Assembly: GCA_016617855.1 (NCBI GenBank)
Contig: JAECUM010000789.1
Coordinates: forward strand, 62,001 to 126,000
Length of the DNA stretch: 64,000 nucleotides
Origin: Megalonaias nervosa
Taxonomy: Eukaryota > Mollusca > Bivalvia > Unionida > Unionidae
Reading direction: 5' to 3'
Shown: piece by piece, positions 1 through 11,765 of the stretch
Layout: every line of letters starts with the position of its first letter
How positions within the stretch are numbered: the first letter of the stretch is position 1
The notes under the pieces: model-generated
Told to the model about the DNA's origin: nothing
Database searches by the model: none
What the model saw: the letters and a program-made list of their open reading frames with translations, nothing else
Made by a program: the position numbers and the translations under genes

Positions 1-593
1 GTGGTGACTTTTTTCACTTAACTTGTGTTGCTGAGAGAGTTACAGAACATTTCACAAATGCGAAACGAGGAAACGGTTTAACGGATATAAGACGTAAAAA
101 AAAGAAATAAATGAGTAGGCAGAAACAGTTAAGGATATTGGAGCGTCTATCAAAGATGTTGTTGAACTGGAAAAAAAAAATTTAAGATTTCCAATAAGAG
201 TGAAGACATTAACCGGAGAGATTTTGTACGAATCGAAATATAAAAAAGTGGAGCTTGGATAGAGATTATTTATCATAATGCACACGCGTGGACTTCGGAC
301 ATAACAATATTTCCACAAAATCTAACTGGTAAATTCTATAATGGTGATATGTTTAATTTTATCAGAAATATCAGTAAGAGTGACCCCGTATCCGTGTGGT
401 TGCTTCAGAATTCAGAATCTGTGAACTATGATCAGTTTGTACGGGCTAATGGTGATATTTATCGTACAGAATTTCTCCACGACGAAATGAAAACTCTTTC
501 GTTAAAATACTCGAACACCGATGAAATCGGCGCTGATGGCGGTGATGAAATCACTGTCGAACGATTACTCAGTAATTGTTTTACCGTTCCATC
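1..593 (+). pseudogene. Polinton copy C: remnant of family B DNA polymerase (N-terminal part)
   Basis: Broken reading frames match the N-terminal half of the polymerase gene of copy A (about 31560-32110). The clearest stretch is 349-593, where residues such as NGDIYRTEFLHDEMK follow the copy A protein closely. Several frameshifts and stops interrupt it (for example around 110 and 260). The matching copy A protein later carries polymerase motif A, which is not preserved here. The gene is cut at 594 by a foldback insertion, and most of the downstream polymerase and helicase is missing or unrecognisable. The left end of copy C lies outside the window. Confidence 0.75.
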
Positions 594-1097
594 AGAGGAA
601 GTAGCCCATTCTACCACGGGCTGAATAACATCATGAAAGTAATTGCACAAGATAAAATGTTTAACTTGTTTTTTTATTTCAGATTGTATCATTTGATAAT
701 TTTATATCAACTTCCAGAACAGAAATATGTAATTAAAGTTCGAATAGTAGAAATAACGGTTGATGACGTCATCACACTTCAAATATTAAAGCCTAGACGG
801 ATGCTGGACCCGGTATCTGAACGCTATCAGCAACTGTATGTATGTATGTATTCATGTATGTGCAGAGTGAGAGCATTTTTTTACGACTTTTAAAAATAGT
901 TGTAATATAATACTGTAAATAATATTTTCATGATGCTTTCATTATTCTGAGGAATTTCAACTAATCGACTGAGTCTGCATTATTAAATTTCCCTAGTATT
1001 AAAAGATAACAGATTCTGCGCCGTGTTCGGAACGATTATTAGACCCTAACGCGTATTTACTGCAGGGTAGAAACTGGTAGAATGGGCTACTTCCTCT
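594..1097. mobile_element. Short foldback (MITE-like) insertion in copy C polymerase
   Basis: A perfect 23 bp inverted repeat bounds this 504 bp segment: the left arm at 594-616 begins AGAGGAAGTAGCCC and the right arm at 1075-1097 is its exact reverse complement. Copy A has no such segment at the matching place (near 32110), so this is an insertion. No reading frame inside resembles a transposase, and I see no clear target duplication. It is probably a non-autonomous DNA transposon. Confidence 0.7.
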
Positions 1098-1500
1098 AAT
1101 GAATTCTGCTCAAAAGGGTTTGCGACCTTAGTGGTGAAAATAAAGGTTAATTCGCCGGATTGGATTCTTGCGATGGTCGTCCGAGAGTTATGCGTTGGTA
1201 TGTTACTGTCTTTTGATGTGTGTAGTTTTTCAGTCTTCTTTCGATTCTGAAGCGATAAAAGACGCGTGAGAAAAGTTGAATCGAGCGGAGGGTTGTGGTC
1301 ACGCTTGCACTCCTTGGGTTCATTGATAATACCGATAATGTGATTTCATGTTGTCAGAAATTTCGTCGTACTTTAATTGATAAAACGTCAGACTCCTGTG
1401 GTATGATGATCGATGAAATTATCGCTAACGATACTAAAGCTGTCAAGAAGAAATTAACTGGTTATTAGCGATCTGACAAAAAAAATATTTAAAAAATAAA
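1098..1500 (+). other. Copy C: unassigned remnant between polymerase and HNH tail
   Basis: About 400 bp with no sustained reading frame. It occupies the place of the rest of the polymerase-helicase gene, which is about 2 kb long in copy A, so most of that gene has been deleted or has decayed beyond recognition by eye. Confidence 0.4.
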
Positions 1501-1731
1501 CGTGATTTTGACCTCGATATTGAGTTTATTATGACACTGAAACAACGACAGAATAATAATTGTGCGAGCTGTAACACAATAATGTTGTGGCAGTATTTTA
1601 ATAATGATCCAAGAGAATTTACCGTGGATAGAATTAATAGTAATCTCGGTCATACACGCAAAAATGTGAGGTTGACCTGTCTTGAGTGTAATCGACGTAG
1701 GGACGTTGGTATTCTGCTTTTACAGAAGTGA
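1501..1731 (+). pseudogene. Copy C: HNH endonuclease domain (tail of polymerase-helicase gene)
   Basis: The open frame encodes an HNH-type zinc domain: CASC near the start, then FTVDRINSNLGHT, a conserved Asn, and a closing CLEC-NRRR. It is the counterpart of 34259-34495 in copy A and of 38632 upward in copy B. The upstream sequence reads in frame to about 1501 without a good start codon, as expected if this was the C-terminal domain of a longer protein. It is followed at once by the integrase remnant on the opposite strand. Confidence 0.7.
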
Positions 1732-2745
1732 AAGCGGCGGTAATTGTGGATCTTCAGGAATTATTTGTAATTGTTCGCGTACAAATCCACGCTGAGGAGC
1801 AGTTGAATCTAGTCTGTCGATTGCAGGTCTACCCGTGGATCTTACCACGCTGGAAATTTTATGCGTTGTCACACTCCAAATAGAATCAGTCGCTCTTTTT
1901 TTTTCTTTTTTTTTTTTTTATCCCCTTCAAGTTCACCAGGTTCATATAAATATGTTACAGTTACATTACCTATTACTGGTTGTTTTGAAGAAGAGTCATG
2001 TCGTTGTATTGGTATATGTTTTTTTTTTTTGTGATCGCATTAATGGGTTTCATAGAAGTCGCACAAGTAACTTCATTATTTAACGCAGCTATCACACTTA
2101 TTAGTCTTGCAACCCATTCACGAGATCTTTTATCCCCGGACTTAATGTCAGTGGAAATTTCCTTTGCATATTGATATTAAAATAACCGCTCAGCAAGTGT
2201 TCGATTAAATCGTTCAACGATTGCCTGATCGCGATGAATTGATGTATGTTCTGGTCTTATTTTGACGTTATGTTTTTTTATTAGAGATGATAATGCACCA
2301 AGAAATTCTTTGCCAGGAGCAGCATGTAGTAGCTGTGGCCATCGTAGACCACCTTGTGGTCCGGATCCTCGTTGATAAATTCGTTCAAACGCAGATGCAT
2401 CTTCAGTTACTGTTTTTGTTGATAGTGGTTCTGCTTCTTTATATCTTCTTGCAACGTCAACGACAGTTAACCCGTATTTATATGTGCGTGATTGACGTCT
2501 ACCAGTTTTAATAGTATCATGAGGAAATAATGAAATGTCTGCCTGATGAACTTCATTGGGAGCGCTTTCATCAAAATGTGCGTACTGAATTTTTTTAAGA
2601 CGGTGGTAGATAAATTTGCCATATTGTCTGTCGTGCTAACCAATTTGCAGCAACAGAACGTGTGACATTTGCTGCCTCAGCAAGTTTACTAATCGCTGAT
2701 CTACTCCTCCAGTATCCTCTAGGACGATAATAAATCGATTCCATT
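1732..2745 (-). pseudogene. Copy C: decayed retroviral-type integrase of Polinton
   Basis: Read on the minus strand, this aligns along its length with the integrase genes of copies A (34484-35455) and B (37665-38643), including the N-terminal segment next to the start near 2745 and the C-terminal VRDQLQ-like end near 1770. Many frameshifts, a T-rich expansion around 1898-1920 and stops leave no long open frame. It is convergent with the HNH domain, as in the other copies. Confidence 0.7.
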
Positions 2746-2759
2746 ATAATAATTATGTA

Positions 2760-3267
2760 TGATTAATTACCAGCCCCTAGCATTAGTTTACCTTTCATCG
2801 CAGATTTTACTAGGAAGCTAGCAAGTTTTTCTCTGAAAGATTTATTTTTTACGGAATTTAACGAGTGAATCAACTTCCCATCTACAATATGTCGTTGTTG
2901 TAAATCTTTACTTTTATACGCAACATCATGACGTGGCATGCTTGATCAATCGCATTTACTGGATACTCTCCTGGTCTTGGTTGGTCTCGTTCGTCAAGTC
3001 GGATATCAAGTCGAGTTCCAGGACCACAATAATTATATCCAGGAAGATGTTTTCTCCTGGGTATTTAGCCCATGGAGTTCCTGGTAATATTTCTAGTGAA
3101 GCAGCGATATCACTACCTGTCTTCGTACGAGACGAAATAAATCTGTATTTGCTTGTACCACATTTTACACACTTGCCTGTAAGCGCACGCATTTTATTTA
3201 TTGTTATTGTTGTTGTTAATCCACTGGTGGGGGTGGGTGCTCTGCATCGAACGCAGTATAAATTCAT
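2760..3267 (-). pseudogene. Copy C: decayed DUF5679-like/phospholipase A2 protein
   Basis: The minus-strand frame from 3267 gives the Cys-rich start (CVRC, then CVKCG) and the PWAKYPGE segment seen in the intact copy B gene (37142-37642). A frameshift near 3045 then breaks the frame just before the calcium-loop region. Further downstream the catalytic-helix region and C-terminus are recognisable only in other frames. It is divergent from the ATPase gene, with 23 bp between the two start codons. Confidence 0.7.
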
Positions 3268-3290
3268 ATTATTTATTATATTTGTACAAA

Positions 3291-3959
3291 ATGGTTGTTA
3301 TTGACTTCTCAGCTATACAAAAGCAACAGCCAATAAGGCATTGTGCAGCGCTACCAAATTCTATCAGAGCAATTATAATAGGTCCATTTGGTTCTGGTAA
3401 GACGCAATTATTGCTTAATCTGATAATGAGATGGCTAAATTGGGATAAGTTGTATTTGGTGTCTCCATCCGTAGATGATCAGCGATGCTACGATGTGCAT
3501 AAAGATGTTAATGAAGAAGCGAAGTCGTTAGATGAAGATGAAGATGATAATGATATTATTGATTTTATCACCGATAATGATGAAGCTCCATCTGTGGATG
3601 ATCTCGATGGATGTATTAATAATCTCGTAGTATATGATGATGTGATGTTGGACAAACAATCAAATCCAGCTCGGATATTTTCCAGAGGTAGACACAAAAA
3701 CACAGATGTTATATATGTTACTCAACGATATACTCAAATACCTGAAGTTATCAGAGACAATTGTAATCTTTTAGTTGTTTGATGGAGTCGATACACATAC
3801 TCTGCGAAACATTCATGAAACCTGGTGTTCAGGTTATATGGATATGATTAAATTTAAAAACTTCTCAAAGCGCAAGCTACCCCACACGGATTCATCACGA
3901 TAAATTTTCATGATCCTCGGTTGCGATATCGTGTAGGTCTTGATAAAATTTTTGAGTGA
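3291..3959 (+). pseudogene. Copy C: packaging ATPase (FtsK/HerA-A32 type), frameshifted
   Basis: The start at 3291 gives a protein beginning VVIDFSAIQK. A Walker A motif GPFGSGKTQ lies near residues 31-38 and a Walker B-like NNLVVYDDVM near residue 120, followed by GRHKNTDVIYVTQRYTQIP. This is the genome-packaging ATPase of Polintons and related DNA viruses. A lesion at about 3775-3785 introduces a TGA; the C-terminal part continues in other frames to the stop at 3957-3959, right beside the terminal repeat. Compared with A and B it carries a more acidic loop (DEDEDDND). It is clearly from a diverged sub-lineage. Confidence 0.85.
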
Positions 3960-3966
3960 TAAACAT

Positions 3967-4214
3967 AGCAGCAGGGAGGGCGACGACAAAGACTGAGTGA
4001 GCGGTTAAATAAACAAATATGCCATAAAAAAGAAAAACATGAATATAAAAAATAAAGTAACAAAAATAAGCTAACCCAATTGGAAAAGTTTCGGGTCAGT
4101 TAAAGACATCGGTTTTGACGTTATTGACGTTTGTATTTTCATCTCCTTAGGAAGCTTCATTTTTCAGCAAAATCTTTAATTGAAAATTTTGTAGGATTCG
4201 CCCTCCCTGCTGCT
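3967..4214. repeat. Terminal repeat of Polinton copy C (248 bp, bounded by facing motifs)
   Basis: The repeat begins AGCAGCAGGGAGGGCG at 3967 and ends with the exact reverse complement of these 16 bases at 4199-4214. Internal blocks such as CCATAAAAAA, ATAAAGTAAC, AAGCTAACCC and GGTCAGTTA match the terminal repeats of copies A and B, although the sequence overall is clearly diverged. The outer end is at 4214; the flank starts GAAAT. Confidence 0.85.
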
Positions 4215-4216
4215 GA

Positions 4217-5175
4217 AATAAATTTTTTTGTTAATTTTACAAAGCTTGTTGCCTCTCACTCTTTTCTGTTACTTATTTTAAGACCATAGAATTGTAATAT
4301 TAATGCAGTGAATAATACAATTTCTTGAACACAACTAGTTTTTGATGGATTGCCATGATACTTGGTACATAGTATGGTCACTACCTCAAGATGTGCATAT
4401 TTTCAAATCACTTTGCTCCTGCAATTTATGTTGGGGTTATTGGCCTTTTTGTCTTTTAGTTTTTATGCAGTGTTTGACCCAACGTTAATTAGTACAAGTC
4501 CTCTTCAAATATGGCCACGATTCCTGAAAACAGAAAATACTGTTAAAAGTGACTTCTCAAAGATCTCTGAACAGAATTTGAATAAGAACACGTCCCAACG
4601 TACTGACATCATAGATTTATTCAAATGATGCAGACCCATCAAATAGTGCTGCCATTACAAAATCAGAGCAACCTTTGAACAATTTGACAGTTGCTCAACA
4701 GATTTTAATCATGACATAAAGGTCTTTAAATTTTGCACAAACAATAGTGACATATTGCCAGTTATGGTTATCATTAGTAAAAATAAAATATCTTTAAACA
4801 ACAACTTTAAAAAATCAACACAAGTTAACCAAATTATGACAGAAAGTATCATGGACAAACTGGTGTGTGGTTTGTACAATTGATGCTGATCTGCCATCAG
4901 ATATGGCCATTGTTATGAAAAATAAAGAAACCTTTTAATATTTTTGTCCAGAAAAATGTAACAAAATTGGACCAAAGTTGAAAAAAGCATCTTGGCTTTT
5001 AAGAGAGATACAAACCATCCCAATCTACTATATAATATGGCCATTCTTTCTAAAAATGATAAATCTTTGAAAGAACTCTTGTTAAAATTGTTACGTGTAG
5101 GCTCGTACAAAAGTAACAAAAGAAAAGAGTGAAGCCAACAAGCTTTGTAAATTTAACAAAAATGATTTATTTCCT
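4217..5175. repeat. Foldback repeat abutting copy C
   Basis: Roughly 55-60 bp arms at 4217-4275 and 5112-5175 are imperfect reverse complements (shared core TTTACAAAGCTTGTTG and CACTCTTTTC), enclosing about 850 bp with no convincing coding sequence. It is probably a non-autonomous foldback transposon into, or next to, which copy C inserted. Confidence 0.6.
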
Positions 5176-7005
5176 TAGAAAACAACGTAAAAAATAGAAA
5201 ATAGGACTTACGGTTTGTGAATATAATACGAAATTTAATCCTATAATTGAAAACTGTAAGTCCTATCACTAAACAGTTCTAATTGAATACCGGTTCGAAT
5301 CTCGATGAAATTCCAATATGGAGGTGATGACATCAGATGAGGTCGTTGTACTGTTAGCAATAGATCCTCGTTGAATCACAGTTTATAATGTTTCCGTTTA
5401 GAATTCCAGAATAAATTTCCACTGAATTACTTTGTCCCAGAACTTTTTATAAAAAAAGTACACTTGTTTAGTTTTCTAGAGAATAAATTATTAAATTCCA
5501 AAAAATAAATGAACTTCAAAACAATCTGACATCAGCAATAGAAATACCTGGTACCTTCAAGGTGTAAAGATACGATTAACTAAATTTCACTGAGATATCA
5601 GTATTAAACCCAACTAAAACGTCATTTCAGTTCCGCGTGATGGGTCACGTGGCCTCTTAACATCGAGCAGCGCAATTAAAACAAAATGACAATTTGCACG
5701 TAGGCAAGAATAGCCCTATCTAAAAATCAAATTCTCACGCTGGAAAAATAAAAAAAGAAAGGCTGTTTACAATTTAGCTAACACATGGGCCGAAATGACC
5801 TTGGTAATAGCCAATCGTTTTAACTCGATGTTTACGAACTCTATGAATTATAAATAGTGCTGAAGTAACTTATAATCTAATCGGGTCAAGCCAATTTTCC
5901 GAAAAGAGATTCAAATCCAATGAAAATTATCATTACAATAAAATGTAATGAAACAAAAATAAAATAGAATTAAAAAAAAAAGAATTTAAAACTAACACAC
6001 AAGTAATTAAATTACATATACGTAACAAAATACACTGAATAGAATTTGACTAAATTTGATAGACAGCACGAAGGGCTTTCACTTTTATACAAATGATGTT
6101 GATATACGACCAAATAAAGTCACCTTAACTTAAAATAGAAATAATTGAAACTTTACTGCAGAAAGAAAAATGCTGAAAAGGATCTTACCAGCCTTGACAG
6201 AAAGCATCATGGCTTACAAGTCCTTTTAATATTATACATATGATGTTGATGTGGATGAAAATAAAAAATAGAAACCTTGAAACAATTGTTTTCTTTAAAA
6301 ATTTGATCAACGTTGCAGAAATACTTTTACAGAAAGGATCCCACTGAGTTGAGTATTTGGCCAACTCAGTGTATATGGCTAATAGGGAGATGTTGGCCAG
6401 GTGAGCAATATCAGACCCACATTTGTTTTAATCAAGTTGTAAAAACATGTTGGATATCACTAATGTATCATTAGATGTAATTTTAACAAAGAATGAAATA
6501 TGAAGTTTGTTTTCCACGATTCAGTTGGGCTAATCCTTCAGTCTGCCAGTTAACATTACTATTTGGCTAGTCTTGTTGAACTTTTTTGTTTATCTTTGTG
6601 AAATTGTGTTTGTGATGAGTGTCATGTAAAACATAGATTGGAGTTAAATGTTCCCTATCATTTTGCCATAAAGCCAACTGTAAGGTAACAGTTTTTAACA
6701 TGAATTGTATTTTAAGATCTAAAATTGCCTTACAATCAGGGAAATGCATTCATATTTTGCATGCATATGTATTTGGTGGCATGGACAAATAATAGTAATC
6801 AGTAGACTGACAACGCTTCATGTCTTTGCATTCAATGCATATAATAGGGTGGCATAATACCAGTCTAAGCGGACATAAAAGTAAACGGGGTGGTTTGCAA
6901 TTAATGTGATGAGAGCTCTCCCTGATTATAATGTCCTACGTTATAGTGTGCTCTCTTATTACAATGTCCATTCATTATAATGTAGTCTACATTACATTCT
7001 ACATT
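5176..7005. other. Host intergenic DNA, no feature recognised
   Basis: AT-rich sequence without a supported gene. The only local structure seen is a small hairpin with arms near 5200-5216 and 5256-5272, and short repeats of ATTATAATGT type at 6920-7000. Confidence 0.4.
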
Positions 7006-7009
7006 ACAA

Positions 7010-7425
7010 TCTAGTATTATGTGTACATGACTTTTCTTTCTTTTTTAGTCTGACACTCATCCAGACCATTTAGTCTAGCATTACGTGTACATGACTGTGA
7101 GTCTGACACTCATTTGGAGCACTTAATCTAGTATTATGTGCACATGACTGTGAGTCTGACACTCATTTGGACCATTTAAGCTAATATTATGTGTACATGA
7201 CTGTGAGTCTGACACTCTTTTGGACAATTTAATCTAATATTATCTGTACATGACTGAGTCTGACACTCATCTGGACCATTTAGTCAAGTATTATGTGTAC
7301 AAGACTGTGAGTCTGACTTTCATTTTGACCACTTAATCTAGTATGTGTACATGACTGAGTCTGACACTCATCTGAGCAATTTAGTCTGGTATTATCTGTA
7401 CATTACGGAGAGTCTGATAAACCAC
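7010..7425. repeat. Minisatellite, about 55-60 bp unit, about 7 copies
   Basis: Tandem imperfect copies of a unit containing GTGTACATGACTGTGAGTC, TGACACTCAT and TGGACCATTTA. The copies vary by small deletions. No coding role is visible. Confidence 0.8.
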
Positions 7426-8279
7426 ATTCAATTCCTTAACTGAGAAAGTTATATTTTGTATCCTCTTCTGTTAATTTGGGGCTTGTCTGACTCACAGTAG
7501 ATGGTTGTCTGCTTGAGAATGGGTTTTGACCACTGACAGGTGAATCGGGGTGACATTCAAGGATGAATGTCCAGGTAATGGGTAGGAGTGTAGTACTCTA
7601 GGTATATGGATAGTTATTAACCATTCTAGCTGGTCTTGATCTTTTAGACTTCTGGTATGTGCACCTGAATGTGAAACAGTTGGATTTTGTATCCCCTCTA
7701 TTGATGTAGCATTCCAGGCAGGAAAGATGTGCCGGTTTTTCAATAAATTGCAAAATTTTCATTGACTATGCAGACATACAGCTGAAATGGCATTTATTAT
7801 ATATTCATAAGGATTTCTTATTGTAAATTTATAATCTGCAATACTGATTTTTTTCTTCATACTTTTTGTTTGAGTACATGAACTGTTTCATATTTCACTG
7901 TAGATACATGTAACTTGAATGCATTTTTCAGTTTTAGGGAGTTTCGTTAGCTGTAATGGATGTTGTAGACAACAGAAATATCCCTTGATAAAGTATTTAA
8001 TGAAAAAGCGTTTTAAAGATGTGTCACCTGTTCTTTTTAAAAAGCTCATAGCATACTGTATTTTAAGTATGATTATTTTTCATGAAAAATTTGGTCAACC
8101 TGCATTTTATTGCTTCTGCATCGTAGTGAAAAGGTTTCCATGTTATACATGTTCCTGGATCTCAAATAAAGCACCTATTAAATACATCCTTTTCCACTCC
8201 CATTTCAATGTGTAGGGTATTATCATCAATGAGATAAGTACAGCTGTAGTTCATCATTAAGATACAAGAACAGCTGGTT
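7426..8279. other. Host intergenic DNA
   Basis: No supported gene, RNA or repeat was recognised. A short open frame at 7919-8215 shows no recognisable family feature. Confidence 0.35.
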
Positions 8280-8772
8280 TGTTCTTTAAATATGTTACCC
8301 AATCATAATACCTTAGGAGAACTACTACTACCTAACAAATCGAACCCTCCCAAATACTATTTTTGTGCTAAAGAGAGCTAAAAGTTGTATGCTGACCTAG
8401 ATTGCAGTAGGGCAGAGTGATCTCCCCTTAGGTATGAGGATTGGTAGCAAAATACATGAACCTGTCAGGTACTACTTCTGCTCATGCCAAGGAGCTTGCT
8501 CTCATCTTAAGAGACCTTTCAAAAGCCAGAATATATGTGGGATATGTACCATTACAAGTTGGAGAAGTTTTTCACTTTTAAGTAAAGTATATTTCATCTA
8601 TATTTCCAACTTTTTCTCTTCCCATGCCAACAAATTCTGTCTTTACAATTTGATAACACTTTGTTATCGTCACACATTTAGGTACTGGCACAAGAAGCAA
8701 AAGTGACTTCACATTAAAATCGGGCTATAATTATTTTATGTACATGCAAGTCTCTAGCGCTTATAAAAACTC

Positions 8773-8775
<3 letters not shown>

Positions 8776-8863
<88 letters not shown>
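8776..8863. repeat. (TA)n microsatellite
   Basis: About 44 uninterrupted TA units. The minus-strand open frame across it (Tyr-Ile repeats) is an artefact. Confidence 0.95.
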
Positions 8864-8865
<2 letters not shown>

Positions 8866-10289
8866 CTTTATGAATGGGTACATATCGGTTTCTATTCGAA
8901 GGCAGTCTTAGTGTTTGGGTGCAAACTTCAATGATTTTACATGCAGTCAGTGGGTTTTCCCTACAGGAAATTGCATCATAATTGATAGTCACGCCTACTT
9001 TACAAATATCTATAACTGTGCCTCAGTTCCCTTTTAGGTGAAGATTTTTGTGTTTAATGTAGACACTTGTGTACATTTCAACATTGCTTATGTTCAGGTC
9101 ATACAAGTACAGGCAATCTTTCTGTACAAAGTTTACTTAGTTCTGGATGCATGTTTCTATAGGCGACGATTAAGTGATGTTTATCTGATAAGCATTCCAT
9201 AATATTTAAACAGTACTTAGTCGCTTGCACAGGTAGCCTATGTGACTTCACAAGATAGGTTCATGCTGCATTATTTATATGCGTACATGTCTTTATGCCC
9301 TTAAGAAAGCCCTTAAGAAACTCCTTATACAATATAATTCCGTCATTACAGGTACATACAGGTGAGTTTCCATTACCATGGCATCCATAGCCTTGGAACA
9401 CCATACTGTCCTTGATCTTCCCTACAGGTAGCATTGTAATTACGATTGTCTGCTATCGCTATTTTCCAGGTAACCATCATTCGGTTTAGCTCTGCGCCCA
9501 TTCTGTATTCAAATAACTCAGGTGCAGGCTCACAGGTTTATACTTATCCTCCCTACAGGTGGTATTGTCATTATATTTTATCTGTATGCTTCATTGCTTT
9601 ATTAGACTGTCTGTTATCAATTTGTATCTCTGCACTGACACTGCGTTCTAAAGATGGGTGCGGTGATACAGTTTCATACGATCTGCTCTATTTGTCTTAC
9701 AGATTAAAACTATAGACAGAGTGCAGAAATGCATGGCTAAGGACGAAGACATAACCAGTCAGTATGCCTACCTTTCCTCAGTGTGAGAATTTCTGGTAGA
9801 AAAAGGAGATAAGTGAACCCTTACCCGTCAGCCATGAAGCGCCAGACATAGACACACTCCAATCCATCTCTGACAACAAAGTCACCACCACAGGACTCAA
9901 CATTATTGGTGACTCCTATCTACCTTGCCTCCTCAGGGTTAGACACTATTCCTATTGTGGAATAGTTAGGGAGAGCTAAACAAACAGCCAAGTTCCCTCT
10001 CGCTCAGCAGACATACGGACAGGTTACTTGGAAAAAAACATCCCATAACCTTTTCCAGCCTGATGATCCTTAAGATATCCTCCCCACATGGATGGCCTAT
10101 TTCCATTGTGACTGGCCTAGGCTTTATATTAGCAATCATGAAGGGCCAAAACAACAGTATTACGAGCTCAATCGCCAACAGCCCGGATTCGAGTACGTTA
10201 TACCCAACATTTGCAGACATGTACAGGAACCCAGCTAACCCACATATCACCTCAACACTCATCGGCACGATGCCAAGATTAGTTCCTGA

Positions 10290-10700
10290 GATTTCAACAG
10301 ATATTGCTTTACAGTCTCTTACACTCTGCCATGAGGAAAAGGCTCTTTACTAAGCAACTGTCTAGATGTCACGATTTCTAATTCAGGGCATTCTACAAAT
10401 TTGGTGAGCAACAGACCTCGTCACTCTTCGCCAGCTAAGTCTCAAGCATTACAGGGGATCTTAGCCTCATCTCAGGCAACCAAGATGTTGCTTGTTCTCA
10501 AGTTTCAACAGATCTTGCTTTGCAATCTCTCTACACTCTGCCACAAGAAGAGACTCTTTACTCCGTTACTGTCTAGGAGTCGGGGTTTCTAAATTAACGC
10601 CATTCTATGAGTTTAGTGAGCGGCAGACCTCGTCACTCTTCACCAGCTAAGTCGCAAGCATTACAGCGACCTTAGCCTCATCTTAGGCAACCAAATGATG
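10290..10700. repeat. Tandem duplication, unit about 211 bp, inside the DIRS-like element
   Basis: The block starting TTTCAACAGATATTGC at 10292 recurs in similar form at 10503 with the same internal landmarks (ACACTCTGCCA, CAGACCTCGTCACTCTTC, CAGCTAAGTC). It lies upstream of the gag-like region. Confidence 0.75.
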
Positions 10701-11261
10701 TCATCAATTCTAGACTGTCCGATTTCACTAGAAGATTCAGCCTTCTGAGCCCCCATTGAGTATGTTTTCCACCTTTGAACCCTGGAATTCTGCCCTCATC
10801 TTCCCATTCCATCAGCAACCTGGACCAGCGTCCAGCATTTGCTGATCTTATAATGAAACATAAGAGTCCAACTGAAATTACTTCTGCAGTATGGAAGAGT
10901 TACAGACATTCTGACTTGCCTTCATCATCAGTTCGTCATTTGTTCTACCCTGGCCATACACAAGCAGACCCGGCACGTGGTGTTTTTCTTGTGTGTTCCA
11001 TGAATGTTTGGCGCCTTTCCAAACCTCTGTTTGGCGCCTTTCAGAAAGGTTGGCACGTATTATTCGGCGGCGCCTGTGTGTAACGCGCACTTTGCACACG
11101 CAACCAGCCGGGTCTGTACACAAGTATTTCATCGGAAAATCGCGGCAGCGGACAGGGATATCACTGTTCTGTGGATGACAAAGCCATAGTCCATACATAT
11201 GGATTGGATGGCCTTTGATGACACTTAGAAGTTGGTGCACAATATCATTGCCGTGGCTTAG

Positions 11262-11640
11262 ATGTTGGACTTCATCTCTATGGCTGACTTCCAATGGGCA
11301 GAACATATCTTACCATTTCCCACTCTGAATACCCCAGGGCACGCATGGGAGTTGGTCTCAAGAACGGTCCAATTACTGAACAGAGCCGCTGAACATACTT
11401 TGGCCAATGCTGTAACCACAGGTACAAATTTACAATTGGCAGAATGTGACTCGGAGCTCTCTCCCTGCACTTTCCTGAAGGACCACCGTAAGGCCATGCT
11501 CAGAGCATTGCCTTTATCCACTGACCTTCTGTTTAACAGCCAGATTGAAGAGGTCTGCAAACAAGCCAGCAAGGAGACCAGTTTTCCTCCCCCACAACCA
11601 CAGCATCGATACAGGAAGAGTATGTGAAATCACAAAAGGA
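11262..11640 (+). pseudogene. DIRS-like gag-region remnant
   Basis: A 121-codon open frame ends near 11627. It contains a segment around DHRKAMLRALPLSTDLLF that resembles the C-terminal part of DIRS/Ngaro gag-like proteins and is followed at the expected distance by reverse transcriptase. Assignment rests mainly on context and weak pattern similarity. Confidence 0.45.
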
Positions 11641-11765
11641 CCCAAGGGCCACACATAGGTCACAGACTTCTGAAAATGGTCCTATCAAGGATCCACCCAA
11701 CGAAAGCCACGGTTCTCTCAAACCAAAGCGGATAATGCACAGGGAGAGTCCTATCTTTTGTCCCA

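Noticed and set aside
7010..7425. Regularly repeated units that could suggest a CRISPR array
   Set aside because: The units are directly adjacent and imperfect, with no unique spacers and no cas genes; this is a minisatellite in animal DNA.
8714..8992. Open frame on the minus strand rich in Tyr-Ile
   Set aside because: It is only the translation of the (TA)n microsatellite.
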